A stretch of 64,000 nt of DNA from Anderseniella sp039978075 (GTDB lineage Bacteria > Pseudomonadota > Alphaproteobacteria > Rhizobiales > Aestuariivirgaceae): positions 326,253 to 390,252 of the forward strand of contig JBDWCA010000015.1 of assembly GCA_039978075.1 (NCBI GenBank), read 5' to 3'. The notes beneath the pieces were generated by a model that searched no databases, was not told where the DNA came from, and was given only the letters and a program-made list of their open reading frames with translations. The translations under genes were made by a program, and so were the position numbers. Below are positions 42,266-51,031 of this stretch, one piece after another. Position 1 is the first letter of the stretch. Each line of letters starts with the position of its first letter.

Positions 42266-42862
42266 TCAGCGCAGCATCGGCCACAAGCTGACAACAAGCA
42301 AGATCGCCATCGAGATATTGAAAACTTTCAACCGTGTCGGATGGCTGAGCCATTCACGCAGCATCGCACCACACACCGTCCAGATCGACGCTGATGGAAT
42401 GTTCACGAAGAAAAACACCAGGGCAACGAGGATCGTGGACAAGGTAAGACTGTCAGGATTGGTGAACGTCGCCATGGCCGCAATAGCCATCACCCAGGCT
42501 TTCGGATTGACCCACTGAAAAGCTGCCGCTTCCAGAAAACTCATTGGCCGTGCCGTTGCCTTGCCGCCTTCGCCAATAGACCTTGCCATGGCTATGCGCC
42601 AGGCGAGATACACCAGGTAGGCGCCACCGGCAAACTTCAGGGCCAGATACAAAGTCGGCATCTGTTCAAGCAGTGCACCAAGTCCAAAACCGACGCACAG
42701 CAGCAGACCCAGAAACCCGACCCCGATACCCATCATGTGCGGGATCGTTCTTCGGAACCCGAAGTTTACCCCCGACGCGAGCAGCATCAGGGTATTTGGA
42801 CCGGGTGTTGCAGATGTGGCAAAGGCAAACCCGATCAGTGACACGAGAATTCCAAACTCCAC
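42266..42862 (-). CDS. LysE/RhtB-family amino acid exporter
   Basis: This is a 198-residue polytopic efflux protein with about six helices. The start FGILVSLIGFAFATSATPGPNTLMLLASGVNFGFRRTIPHMMGIGVGF carries the family motif T-P-G-P-N. AFQWVNPKAWVMAIAAMATF near residue 115 is the second conserved block. It lies 9 bases after ilvN and 28 before pdxJ on the same strand, inside the branched-chain amino acid operon. Export of branched-chain or related amino acids is a reasonable inference. Confidence 0.9.
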   Translation of the reverse strand: MEFGILVSLIGFAFATSATPGPNTLMLLASGVNFGFRRTIPHMMGIGVGFLGLLLCVGFGLGALLEQMPTLYLALKFAGGAYLVYLAWRIAMARSIGEGGKATARPMSFLEAAAFQWVNPKAWVMAIAAMATFTNPDSLTLSTILVALVFFFVNIPSASIWTVCGAMLREWLSHPTRLKVFNISMAILLVVSLWPMLR

Positions 42863-42871
42863 TGGACGGCC

Positions 42872-43426
42872 TCAGACTTTAAGGGCTTCGGGCCCGCGCG
42901 AGATCGCGGTAACACCGGTGCGCACAACCTCCGTGAGGCCGATCGGCTGCATCAGGGAAATGAACTGCTCTACCTTGCGCGATTTGCCGGTTATCTCGAA
43001 AACGAACGAATTCTGGGTGACATCGACAACCCGTGCCCGGAATGCATCTGCCAGGCGCAGGGCTTCCATTCGGTGTTCGCCTTCGCCTGCCACCTTGATC
43101 AGCGCCAGCTCACGCTCGATAGCCTCTCCCGTGACGGTAAGATCAGCAACCGAGTGCACCGGCACCATGCGTTCAAGCTGTGCCTTGATCTGCACCAGCA
43201 CTTCGGCTGTGCCGGATGTGACAATGGTGATGCGCGAAACATGGGCTTCATGTTCGGTTTCCGAAACCGTCAGGCTCTCAATATTGTAGCCGCGACCGGA
43301 GAACAGCCCGATTACCCTCGCCAGGACACCAGGTTCATTGTCCACCACGATGGACAGTGTGTGTTTTTCGATCGGGTCCTTGTTGTCTTCCAGGAAATAC
43401 GCCGAAGCAGGTTGTTGCGTGCTCAT
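42872..43426 (-). CDS. ilvN: Acetolactate synthase small (regulatory) subunit
   Basis: This is the regulatory subunit of acetohydroxyacid synthase, conferring valine feedback inhibition. It is 184 residues. The ACT domain at about residues 22-95 begins HTLSIVVDNEPGVLARVIGLFSGRGYNIESLTV, and the C-terminal small-subunit domain ends with FEITGKSRKVEQFISLMQPIGLTEVVRTGV. The ATG overlaps the EamA transporter stop (ATGA). It is separated from ilvB by that transporter gene, which is an unusual insertion between the two subunits. Confidence 0.96.
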   Translation of the reverse strand: MSTQQPASAYFLEDNKDPIEKHTLSIVVDNEPGVLARVIGLFSGRGYNIESLTVSETEHEAHVSRITIVTSGTAEVLVQIKAQLERMVPVHSVADLTVTGEAIERELALIKVAGEGEHRMEALRLADAFRARVVDVTQNSFVFEITGKSRKVEQFISLMQPIGLTEVVRTGVTAISRGPEALKV

Positions 43427-44352
43427 GGTTTTAAAGCTCCCTTTTCAGCGATCGGGGCAGGATTGCCAAGCGCCAGCCCGCCTCTCGCTATCAATATACC
43501 CAGTGTTATGAGGCCAAGCGCGGCCAGCGCGTTTGGTCCCGGAATTTCTGAAAACAGCACTGCAGCCCACATGACCCCGGCAATCGGCACCAGCAGATTG
43601 AGCTGACTGAAAAAACTGGCCCCGGCCCGGCCAATGATCGCAAACATGATCAATGTTGCAATCGCGGCATGCAGCACGCCCAGGGTCACAACCGCCGACC
43701 ATGCCATCGCGCCTGCCTCAACTGCCAATGGGTCTTCGAGCATAAAGGCGACCGGCAACACCATGAAAGCGGACAATAATATGATCATGGTCACCGCAGC
43801 GACCTTGTCCGGCGCCTGCATGCGCCGGATCAATACCGCATTGAAACCGTAACTGGACGCGGCAGCCAGCAATGCCAGCATGGCGATAAGATCGGCAGTC
43901 AGGCCATACAGCGCTGCCGGTCCGACCAGCACACACAGCCCCACAAGGCCAATTACCATGCCGGTTATCTTGCGCGAGTTGAGCTTTTCATCGACGGTAA
44001 AGACATGTGCCAGCACCATGGTAAGCAGCGGCATCACGCCCATCAGGATAGCGGCCGTACCGGGCGAGATAGTCTGCTGTCCCCACGCAATCAGTGAGAA
44101 CGGCAGGGCATTTCCGGTGAAGCCACTGGCCAGCAACATCCACCAGACACCCCGGCCCTTCGGAAACGACCGCTTTGTCACCACCATCACCAGCAACAGG
44201 AACGACGCCGCCAGAAACAGCCTGATCGCCGTCATGGTAATTGGTGGCACTTCGTCGACACCGACCTTGATGAAGACAAACGACGACCCCCAGATGGCTG
44301 ACAGCAACAGCAGCAATCCATAGTCACCGGCATTTGGTAGTCGATGCGCCAT
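43423..44352 (-). CDS. EamA/DMT-family transporter inside the ilvB-ilvN operon
   Basis: This is a ten-helix drug/metabolite transporter of 309 residues with two EamA repeats (about 10-140 and 155-295). Characteristic stretches are LLLLSAIWGSSFVFIKVGVDEVPP near the N-terminus and LGVLHAAIATLIMFAIIGRAGASFFSQLNLLVPIAGVMWAAVLFSE in the second repeat. It lies 21 bases after ilvB and overlaps ilvN by 4 bases. Such transporters often export amino acids or precursors, so with the LysE-like gene it may relieve overflow of the pathway. Confidence 0.9.
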   Translation of the reverse strand: MAHRLPNAGDYGLLLLLSAIWGSSFVFIKVGVDEVPPITMTAIRLFLAASFLLLVMVVTKRSFPKGRGVWWMLLASGFTGNALPFSLIAWGQQTISPGTAAILMGVMPLLTMVLAHVFTVDEKLNSRKITGMVIGLVGLCVLVGPAALYGLTADLIAMLALLAAASSYGFNAVLIRRMQAPDKVAAVTMIILLSAFMVLPVAFMLEDPLAVEAGAMAWSAVVTLGVLHAAIATLIMFAIIGRAGASFFSQLNLLVPIAGVMWAAVLFSEIPGPNALAALGLITLGILIARGGLALGNPAPIAEKGALKP

Positions 44353-44373
44353 AAGCAGTGTCCGTGCCGGTTG

Positions 44374-46185
44374 CTAAACCAGCATCTTGCCTTCCTTGTC
44401 GATGGCGGAACCAACCTCCTCGTCAGACACATCTTCACCCAGCAGCATTTCATTGTGTGCCTTGCCGGACGGGATCATCGGGAAGCAGTTGGCCAGGTTG
44501 GCCACAACGCAATCGAAAATCACCGGACCGGGCGTGTCGATCATTTGCTGGATGGCATCATCCAGTTGATCGGGCTTGGAGCAGCGAATACCGGTGCCGC
44601 CATAGGCTTCAGCCAGCTTGACGAAATCCGGCATGGCTTCGGTGTAGGAATGTGACAACCGGTTGCCATGCAGCAATTGCTGCCACTGGCGCACCATGCC
44701 CATATGCGAATTGTTCAGGATGAATATCTTGAACGGCAGTTCGTACTGGACCGCGCTCGACATTTCCTGGATCACCATCTGAACCGACGCATCACCGGCA
44801 ATATCGATGACCAGCGCGTCGCGATGGGCTACCTGCACCCCGAGCGCTGCCGGCAAGCCGTACCCCATTGTGCCCAACCCGCCTGATGTCATCCAGCGGT
44901 TCGGCTCTTCAAACCTGTAGAACTGTGCCGCCCACATCTGGTGCTGGCCAACCTCGGTGGTGATATAGGTGTCACGGTCCTTGGTCAGTTCGTACAACCG
45001 CTCTATGGCGTATTGCGGCATGATCACATGCTTGTTCGGCTTGTATTTCAGGCACTCGACATTGCGCCAGGTGTTGATCGAATTCCACCAGCTTTGCATT
45101 GCGTGCTCGTCCGGCTGGCCGTTGCGGGCCTTCCACGCCCTGATCATCTGCGCCATGACGGTGCCAACATCCCCGACAATGGGAATGTTCACCTTGATCG
45201 TCTTGTTGATGGACGACGGATCAACATCCACATGGATTTTTATGGAACCCGGCGAGAATGCATCGGTCCGGCCGGTGATGCGGTCATCAAACCGTGCGCC
45301 CAGGCAAATCATCACATCGCAATCATGCATCGCCATATTGGCTTCATAGGTGCCGTGCATGCCGAGCATGCCCAACCACTGCCTGTCGGATGCAGGGTAT
45401 GCCCCCAGACCCATCAGGGTCGAGGTGATCGGATAGCCGGTCATGCGCACCAGCTGGCGCAGCAGGTTGGACGCATCCGGGCCTGAATTGATGACACCCC
45501 CACCTGTATAAAACACCGGCCGTTTGGCATTCATCATGACTTCGACGGCAGCTTCCACGGCCGCTGCATCACCTTCCATGCGCGGCTTGTAGGTCTTGTG
45601 CTCGATATTGTCCGGTTTGGTATATGTGCCGGTGGCAAACTGCACATCCTTCGGAATGTCGACAACGACCGGACCGGGCCTGCCGTGTGTCGCCACATAG
45701 AATGCCTCGTGCAGGATGCGCGCCAGGTCATTGACGTCCTTGACCAGGTAATTGTGCTTGGTGCACGGCCGCGTTATGCCAACCGTGTCACATTCCTGGA
45801 ATGCGTCATTACCGATGAGGTGCGTCGGCACCTGCCCGGTTATGCAGACCATCGGGATGGAATCCATCAGAGCATCGGTCAAACCGGTAACCGCATTGGT
45901 CGCACCGGGACCGGACGTCACCAGAACAACGCCGCATTTGCCGGTTGAGCGCGCATAGCCTTCTGCGGCATGGGTCGCACCCTGCTCATGGCGCACCAGG
46001 ATATGCTCCACGTCTTCCTGCTGGAAAATCTCGTCATAGATCGGAAGCACCGCCCCGCCGGGATATCCGAACATGTGCTCCACGCCCTGGTCCTTTAGCG
46101 CCCGCAGCACGATCTCGGCACCTGTCATCATCTCGGCTTCTTGGGCGTTTGCTGTCATGGTCTCGGACTCTGCTTTTATGTTCAT
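44374..46185 (-). CDS. ilvB: Acetolactate synthase large (catalytic) subunit
   Basis: This is the thiamine-diphosphate-dependent acetohydroxyacid synthase catalytic subunit, 603 residues. The catalytic Glu lies in VRHEQGATHAAEGYARSTG near residue 67. The FAD/central domain includes LGMLGMHGTYEANMAMHDCDVMICLGARFDDRITG, and the ThDP-Mg site is IAGDASVQMVIQEMSSAVQYELPFKIFILNNSHMGMVRQWQQL near 460-500 (the usual GDG is GDA here). A leader peptide and attenuator terminator precede it. EamA, ilvN, LysE, pdxJ and a hypothetical gene follow on the same strand. Starts downstream of 46185 are possible. Confidence 0.96.
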   Translation of the reverse strand: MNIKAESETMTANAQEAEMMTGAEIVLRALKDQGVEHMFGYPGGAVLPIYDEIFQQEDVEHILVRHEQGATHAAEGYARSTGKCGVVLVTSGPGATNAVTGLTDALMDSIPMVCITGQVPTHLIGNDAFQECDTVGITRPCTKHNYLVKDVNDLARILHEAFYVATHGRPGPVVVDIPKDVQFATGTYTKPDNIEHKTYKPRMEGDAAAVEAAVEVMMNAKRPVFYTGGGVINSGPDASNLLRQLVRMTGYPITSTLMGLGAYPASDRQWLGMLGMHGTYEANMAMHDCDVMICLGARFDDRITGRTDAFSPGSIKIHVDVDPSSINKTIKVNIPIVGDVGTVMAQMIRAWKARNGQPDEHAMQSWWNSINTWRNVECLKYKPNKHVIMPQYAIERLYELTKDRDTYITTEVGQHQMWAAQFYRFEEPNRWMTSGGLGTMGYGLPAALGVQVAHRDALVIDIAGDASVQMVIQEMSSAVQYELPFKIFILNNSHMGMVRQWQQLLHGNRLSHSYTEAMPDFVKLAEAYGGTGIRCSKPDQLDDAIQQMIDTPGPVIFDCVVANLANCFPMIPSGKAHNEMLLGEDVSDEEVGSAIDKEGKMLV

Positions 46186-46227
46186 CGTTCCAGGTTCTCT
46201 TTTAGGCTCGCTTCAGACAATAAAAAA

Positions 46228-46243
46228 GGCCCCCGAGGGAGCC
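46228..46243 (-). terminator. ilvB attenuator terminator
   Basis: On the minus strand GGCTCC-CTCG-GGGGCC forms a 6-bp stem followed by TTTTTT. It lies 30 bases after the leader peptide stop and 42 bases before ilvB. This is the textbook position for a transcription attenuator controlled by ribosome stalling in the leader. Confidence 0.88.
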
Positions 46244-46273
46244 ATTTTCGCGCACCACCTTATTCAGGTCAGT

Positions 46274-46324
46274 TCAGACTGACCCGGCGGAGCGCGTTCG
46301 TACCACTACTAGAATGTTTTTCAT
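46274..46324 (-). CDS. ilvL: ilv operon leader peptide (attenuator)
   Basis: This 16-residue frame reads MKNILVVVRTRSAGSV, with five consecutive Ile-Leu-Val-Val-Val codons near the start. Starvation for charged branched-chain tRNAs should stall the ribosome there. The terminator of the attenuator begins 30 bases downstream and ilvB follows. The ATG lies in the transcript leader; a ribosome site is weak (GGCC region), which is tolerable for a leader ORF. The gene is too short for automated callers. Confidence 0.85.
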   Translation of the reverse strand: MKNILVVVRTRSAGSV

Positions 46325-46421
46325 GGGCCAGACCATAAGCGCAATGTTTTATAGTCGTCAACCGGCTAATTGCCGGTTGACTTAACCATGGACGAATAAG
46401 GCCGCGATAACGAAGCTGGCT

Positions 46422-47096
46422 TCAGAAGATGAAATCATCTTCGGTCAATTGGCCAGCGGACACATTATTCACATAGATACTGCTGCCATTGTACGAGACA
46501 ACGGAATGGTTGCCGACTTGAACGATGGTGAGATCATCAAACGAAATCGCAGGACCGAGTTCCGGGCTCTGCTCGAAACTGATCATGTCTTTACCGTCCT
46601 GAAAGTCAGTAATGATGTCCTTGCCCCATCCATTCAGATGATCGAACCAGAACGTGTCGGCATCACCACCACCGGTGAGATTGTCATTGCCCTGCCCGCC
46701 ATTGATGGTGTCTTCGCCGTCACCGCCATTGACAGTGTCATTGCCGTCACCGCCAGACATCAGGTCGTTGCCATCACCACCATTGAGGATGTCATCATCG
46801 TCTTCGCCGAAAATCGTATCGTCACCATCGCCACCCTCAACGCGGTCGTTGCCGCTGCCGGCAAAGACAGTGTCGTCGCCTTCGCCGCCATACACAGCGT
46901 CATTACCGCCACGCGAGTGAATTTCATCGTCGCCGCCCAGCCCCCAGAACGTCTCGTCCGTAAGATCGCCGCTCATGTAATCGTCGAATTTGGTGCCGAT
47001 CTTGAGGTTGAACGGAAAGGGAGGATCCAACGGTTTGAACTCAAGCGTGTCTGAGGCCAGGTAGTCATTGAATTCATATTTGGGGCCGAGGGGCAT
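46422..47096 (-). CDS. RTX-type calcium-binding repeat protein (third copy in window)
   Basis: This is a 224-residue RTX protein. A 40-residue N-terminal segment (EFNDYLASDTLEFKPLDPPFPF) precedes about nine GGxGxDxhx nonapeptide repeats between residues 45 and 145, then a beta-rich tail FWFDHLNGWGKDIITDFQDGKDMISFE that is typical of type I secretion signals. It has no signal peptide. It is not closely similar to the duplicated RTX pair at 23.7-26.9 kb outside the repeats. It is followed by an isolated dehydrogenase gene. Function is unknown. Confidence 0.8.
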   Translation of the reverse strand: MPLGPKYEFNDYLASDTLEFKPLDPPFPFNLKIGTKFDDYMSGDLTDETFWGLGGDDEIHSRGGNDAVYGGEGDDTVFAGSGNDRVEGGDGDDTIFGEDDDDILNGGDGNDLMSGGDGNDTVNGGDGEDTINGGQGNDNLTGGGDADTFWFDHLNGWGKDIITDFQDGKDMISFEQSPELGPAISFDDLTIVQVGNHSVVSYNGSSIYVNNVSAGQLTEDDFIF

Positions 47097-47224
47097 GGGT
47101 CTTCTCCTTCACTGAAAATCACAATTGGGTAACTGTGACGTGAAGCGTGCTCTGAAGTTGACTGTTGGTAAGTGAACTTCCTCACATTTCGGAAAAAAAC
47201 CCTGAAAACTGCTTCGCGTGGTTG

Positions 47225-48265
47225 TCAGGTATCGCCTGACGGGTAATCAAAAGTCACACCGTGCTGCTGAGACCTCAGTCGCGCATCACGAGATTTCACC
47301 AGTACAGGTTGACCGGTCAGAAGTTCCTTGCACCGTTGCAGCACCTCTTCTTCAAGACGCCGCATTGCCTCATGAGTATAAAAGGTCAGATGCGGGCTGA
47401 GCAATACATTGTCCATCTCGAACAGCTCGCTCAGGGGATGCCCGGTAAGGCTGAGCGGCTCCTGGCTGAACACATCGAGGCCTGCCCCGGCAATACGGTT
47501 TTCGTTCAGGGCTGCAAGCAGCGCTGCCTCATCAACAAGCGCTCCACGCGCTGAATTGATCAGAAAGGCTGATCGCTTCATGCAGCGCAGCTCCGCTTCG
47601 CCGATCAGGTGGTGGGTTTCCGGCTTCAGGACACTATGGATAGATACAAAATCACACTGCGCCAGCATGTCGTGCAGGCCATCGACCTTCGCGACACCGG
47701 CCTCCGCCATCTCTTCCCTGGTAGCAGACGGGTCATAGCCGATCACCCGGGCGCGGAAACCGGCTCCCGCTATCCGCGCCATGCTCTTGCCAATCCGGCC
47801 CACGCCGACCAGGCCGACGGTCTTGCCGGCAATGTCATTGCCCAGCCAGGTACTTTCCGGCCAGGTCCATCCGTCACGGCGCATGGTCCGTTGCAGCGGC
47901 ACCAGTTTTTTAGCCAGTGCGATCATCAGCGCAAAAGCGCCTTCGGCAACGGTCTCCTCGGCATATTCGGGAATATTGACCACCGGCGTTTTCGTTGCCG
48001 TTGCTGCCGCGAAATCTATGGCGTCGATGCCGACCCCGTATTTCACGACACCCCTGAGCCGGGTGGCATTGTGAAAAACCCGCTCGGTAATCGGCGTGTA
48101 ACACATCAGCAGCAGGTCAGCATCCTGTGTCTGGGCAACAAGTTCATCCTCGCTCACATCATCCGGCAACAACACGAGTTCAGCACCTGCGTCACGAAAA
48201 TACCCGTCGATCAGCGGACATTCCAGCTCCCGGTCCGTGCGCACGATTTTCAGTCTGTCACTCAT
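47225..48265 (-). CDS. D-isomer-specific 2-hydroxyacid dehydrogenase
   Basis: This is an NAD-dependent 2-hydroxyacid dehydrogenase of the C-terminal-binding-protein type, 346 residues from the ATG at 48265, which has GGAGTTCACCC upstream. The Rossmann loop is VGLVGVGRIGKSMARIAGAGF near 150. The catalytic Arg lies in LINSARGALVDE near 235, Glu in DVFSQEPL near 265, and His in SPHLTFYTHEA near 290. The closest group reduces glyoxylate or other 2-oxoacids. It is monocistronic in this window. Substrate is not fixed. Confidence 0.88.
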   Translation of the reverse strand: MSDRLKIVRTDRELECPLIDGYFRDAGAELVLLPDDVSEDELVAQTQDADLLLMCYTPITERVFHNATRLRGVVKYGVGIDAIDFAAATATKTPVVNIPEYAEETVAEGAFALMIALAKKLVPLQRTMRRDGWTWPESTWLGNDIAGKTVGLVGVGRIGKSMARIAGAGFRARVIGYDPSATREEMAEAGVAKVDGLHDMLAQCDFVSIHSVLKPETHHLIGEAELRCMKRSAFLINSARGALVDEAALLAALNENRIAGAGLDVFSQEPLSLTGHPLSELFEMDNVLLSPHLTFYTHEAMRRLEEEVLQRCKELLTGQPVLVKSRDARLRSQQHGVTFDYPSGDT

Positions 48266-48406
48266 GGGTGAACTCCGTTGAGCATGACGCTCGCTTATCC
48301 AAATCAAACTTGGACACTATTGCAATTCATGCCAATGTCCCACCACCCATCCGCACAACCGGAAGATAACTGACAACGTGTAGCAACCGCTATGTAAGGA
48401 GATTGC

Positions 48407-48877
48407 ATGCTCAAAGCCCCTGCCCTTGACCCCGCCCAGATTGAGGCAAAGGTCGGATCCGGATATCCCGCGCCATTCAATGCATCAACGGCGGGACGGG
48501 CAAAGAAGATGCTGACCAGCGCACTGGGCCTGAGCCAGTTCGGGGTCAACATCACCGAACTCGATCCGCACAGCGCCACATCGCTCAGACACTGGCATTC
48601 TCATGAGGACGAGTTCATTTATGTGCTGGACGGCGAGGTGACGCTGGTAACCGGCGGCGGAACACAGGTTTTGACCAAAGGCATGTGCGCCGGGTTTCCC
48701 GCCGGCGTGGAAGATGGTCACTGCATAGAAAACCGTTCTGCCAGCCCGGCAACCATCCTGGAAGTCGGCAGCCGCGATGACCGCGATGAAGGCAACTACC
48801 CCGATGTCGATCTGCACTGCAAGGCGAACCGCTACAAACATGTGCAGTTCACCCGCAAGGACGGCACGCCATACTGA
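48407..48877 (+). CDS. Cupin-domain protein
   Basis: This is a 156-residue single-domain cupin. The metal motif is HWHSHEDEFIYVLDGEVTLVTG near residues 62-83 (G-x5-HxH-x3-4-E-x6-G type), with a second cupin motif FPAGVEDGHCIENRS near 97-111. The C-terminal segment DLHCKANRYKHVQFTRKDGTPY is common to a family of uncharacterised cupins. TAAGGAGATTGC supplies a strong ribosome site. It is isolated and divergent from the 2-hydroxyacid dehydrogenase; no partner gene suggests its substrate. Confidence 0.85.
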   Translation: MLKAPALDPAQIEAKVGSGYPAPFNASTAGRAKKMLTSALGLSQFGVNITELDPHSATSLRHWHSHEDEFIYVLDGEVTLVTGGGTQVLTKGMCAGFPAGVEDGHCIENRSASPATILEVGSRDDRDEGNYPDVDLHCKANRYKHVQFTRKDGTPY

Positions 48878-48948
48878 CCGGCACAAAAGAAACGGCGACC
48901 AGGTTTCCCTGACCGCCGCAAAGGCTCAATACTGACTGCCGGTGTGGC

Positions 48949-49464
48949 TTACTGAGCCTGACAGAAATACTTGATACCGTCATAGCCGGTATAGGTGCCT
49001 GACCGCGCATTGAACGAGCGGTACCTGGCGCGGCAATAGTCGAACCATTCGTCTGTCCAGGGTTCGATTGCGTCATCCGCGTAGCGCCTGACAGGTTCCT
49101 GACGTACCGGCGCACGGACAGGTTCGTATTGGTCAACACAATCATCATAGGCACGGTCATAGTGGCGCTGCCATGGCCCGGCTGTACCAACCGCGCTGCC
49201 GACGGCTCCGGTCGAACCGCCAATGATTGCACCCTTGCCGGCTCCCTTGCCGCCGCCAAGCACACCACCGATTATGGCGCCGATCGCAGCACCGCCAACG
49301 GCAGTACCGAGCGCAGATTCACCACGGTCAATGCGGCTGTCCGCATAGCGCTTTGCTTCACGATGACAGCGGCCATCGCGGGCCGACGCGGTATCTATGG
49401 TAGTCATGAATACAGTGGCACCAAGCGCCGCAACGACTAAAGATTTCAGAACTGTAGAATACAC
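48949..49464 (-). CDS. Exported glycine-zipper protein with BA14K-like C-terminus
   Basis: This is a 171-residue secreted or envelope protein. A signal peptide is clear (VLKSLVVAALGATVFMTTIDTASA, cleavage near residue 28). A Gly/Ala-rich zipper follows at about 50-95 (AVGGAAIGAIIGGVLGGGKGAGK), probably membrane-associated. The C-terminal block WFDYCRARYRSFNARSGTYTGYDGIKYFC matches the BA14K-type domain of Rhizobiales, including its two cysteines. It may be an outer-membrane-associated structural protein. Function is unknown. Confidence 0.85.
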   Translation of the reverse strand: MYSTVLKSLVVAALGATVFMTTIDTASARDGRCHREAKRYADSRIDRGESALGTAVGGAAIGAIIGGVLGGGKGAGKGAIIGGSTGAVGSAVGTAGPWQRHYDRAYDDCVDQYEPVRAPVRQEPVRRYADDAIEPWTDEWFDYCRARYRSFNARSGTYTGYDGIKYFCQAQ

Positions 49465-49518
49465 GATTTCCCCTCCTCCGGTGGAAATGCCCCTATAGCT
49501 ATTGGGAATATCGGGATT

Positions 49519-51030
49519 CTATGGCTGCATTGTGAGCAAATCCTTAACAAATTCTGAATTTTCCAGGGGCCATATCGGCCTGGGAATATGACAGTAGGTT
49601 AACTCCTGCAATCGCATGGATGCGATACCGCCGGCATCTACCAGCAGAGTTTCACGGGCAATTGGGCCGTAGGCAGCCTTGAAATGATTGCGGCTTTTCA
49701 GGCCGATTGTCGTCATTTCCTGCGGATTTATGCCAACCGACCTGAACACATTCAGGTCCATGACGGCCGTCGGCACAGAAGAGACAATCACCTCGATCCC
49801 GCCAATCCGTATCACCGCCGTTGCCCCCATGGAGAACGTCACGCCCTGCCACATGGGCCCGGCGCAGATGAATTCGCCATCCGTCAGGTTGATCACTTCT
49901 GCCTCAACCTCCAGAGGCGGTGTCAGGTCCGGCGCACCCTTGCCACCCAGCAAGAGTTGAACCTTTGCGCCCACACCGGCTTTTGCGGCCAGCTCAACAC
50001 TTGCCGGATCACTGATGGAGGCAAAGGCCGCGCCCTCCAGCCCTTCGCCAATCATGGCGTGCAGCAGATTGGGACTGTCGCCATAAGCACCGCCTGCAGG
50101 ATTGTCGGCGAAATCCGCCAGGACAAGCGGCTTGTCCCCGGCCTTGCCACGTTTTGCCAGCGCCATGGCCTCGGCCGGTGTGGCAAACTCAAGCTGCGTA
50201 TCATGCCGGCTTTGCCAAACCGCCTGCATGAGTTCCCCCGCCGCAGCACGTCCCTGCCGGTCATCAGTCGCCGTCACCACCACATTAGGACCAATGTCGG
50301 CCACGTCCGACCATGGAAACCCGATCTGGATCGAGGCACACACGATGCCGTCGCGACGCTCCACAGTTTCTGCCAGTTTCAAAAGGTCCGGCATCGGCTG
50401 TCCGTCCGCTGTCTGGCCGTGATTGGCTGCATCCATCATCGGCATGCGTGCCATGACCAGTTCCGGTCGTGGCGCGCCCTGAAACACATCTTCCATCAGG
50501 CGTGCCATATGCAGCGCGCGTTCACGCTGGTCAACATGCGGATAGGTGCGATAGGCCATCATCATGTCAGCCGCCGCGATCATGGCCGGTGATACATTGG
50601 CGTGCATATCAAGTGTTACCGCGATCAAGGTGCTCGCGCCTGCCAGTGCCCGCACCTCGCTCAGCAGATCGCCTTCCGCATCTGGCGTGGTCTCGGTGAC
50701 CATGGAACCATGCAGAACCAGCGCAACCGCATCGAAGTGTTGTCCTGCCTGAAACGGTTCCAGGATCAGGTGTTTGACACGATCCCAGTCGTCGGCAGCC
50801 ATCGGCCCCGAGGGGCTGGCGGATGCAGCAAGCGGAATCTCCAGCGACCAGTCATAGGTTTGCGCCGCCTCGATGAAACCGGCAATCTCGGTATTGGTGC
50901 CGGCGAGTGCCGACGCCGCCTGTCTGCCTTCGTGCCAGTAACGAGTTTCAAAATCCGCTTTCACCGTGGCAATCCGATTGAACGTATTGGTTTCGTGCAT
51001 GATCTCTGCCAGCAGAACCCTGCGTGTCAT
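49519..51030 (-). CDS. M81-family metallopeptidase (MlrC-like)
   Basis: This is a 503-residue member of the M81 family typified by MlrC, a microcystin-degrading metallopeptidase; most relatives have unknown substrates. From the ATG at 51030 it opens VLLAEIMHETNTFNR, with zinc-binding candidates in HETNTF, ALVLHGSMVTE and TLDMHANVSPAM. YRTYPHVDQRERALH near 165-180 is a further conserved block, and a C-terminal MlrC domain includes DFADNPAGGAYGD. The frame extends upstream to 51054 into the GNAT gene. It follows a GNAT gene by one base on the same strand. Confidence 0.85.
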   Translation of the reverse strand: MTRRVLLAEIMHETNTFNRIATVKADFETRYWHEGRQAASALAGTNTEIAGFIEAAQTYDWSLEIPLAASASPSGPMAADDWDRVKHLILEPFQAGQHFDAVALVLHGSMVTETTPDAEGDLLSEVRALAGASTLIAVTLDMHANVSPAMIAAADMMMAYRTYPHVDQRERALHMARLMEDVFQGAPRPELVMARMPMMDAANHGQTADGQPMPDLLKLAETVERRDGIVCASIQIGFPWSDVADIGPNVVVTATDDRQGRAAAGELMQAVWQSRHDTQLEFATPAEAMALAKRGKAGDKPLVLADFADNPAGGAYGDSPNLLHAMIGEGLEGAAFASISDPASVELAAKAGVGAKVQLLLGGKGAPDLTPPLEVEAEVINLTDGEFICAGPMWQGVTFSMGATAVIRIGGIEVIVSSVPTAVMDLNVFRSVGINPQEMTTIGLKSRNHFKAAYGPIARETLLVDAGGIASMRLQELTYCHIPRPIWPLENSEFVKDLLTMQP

Positions 51031-51031
51031 G

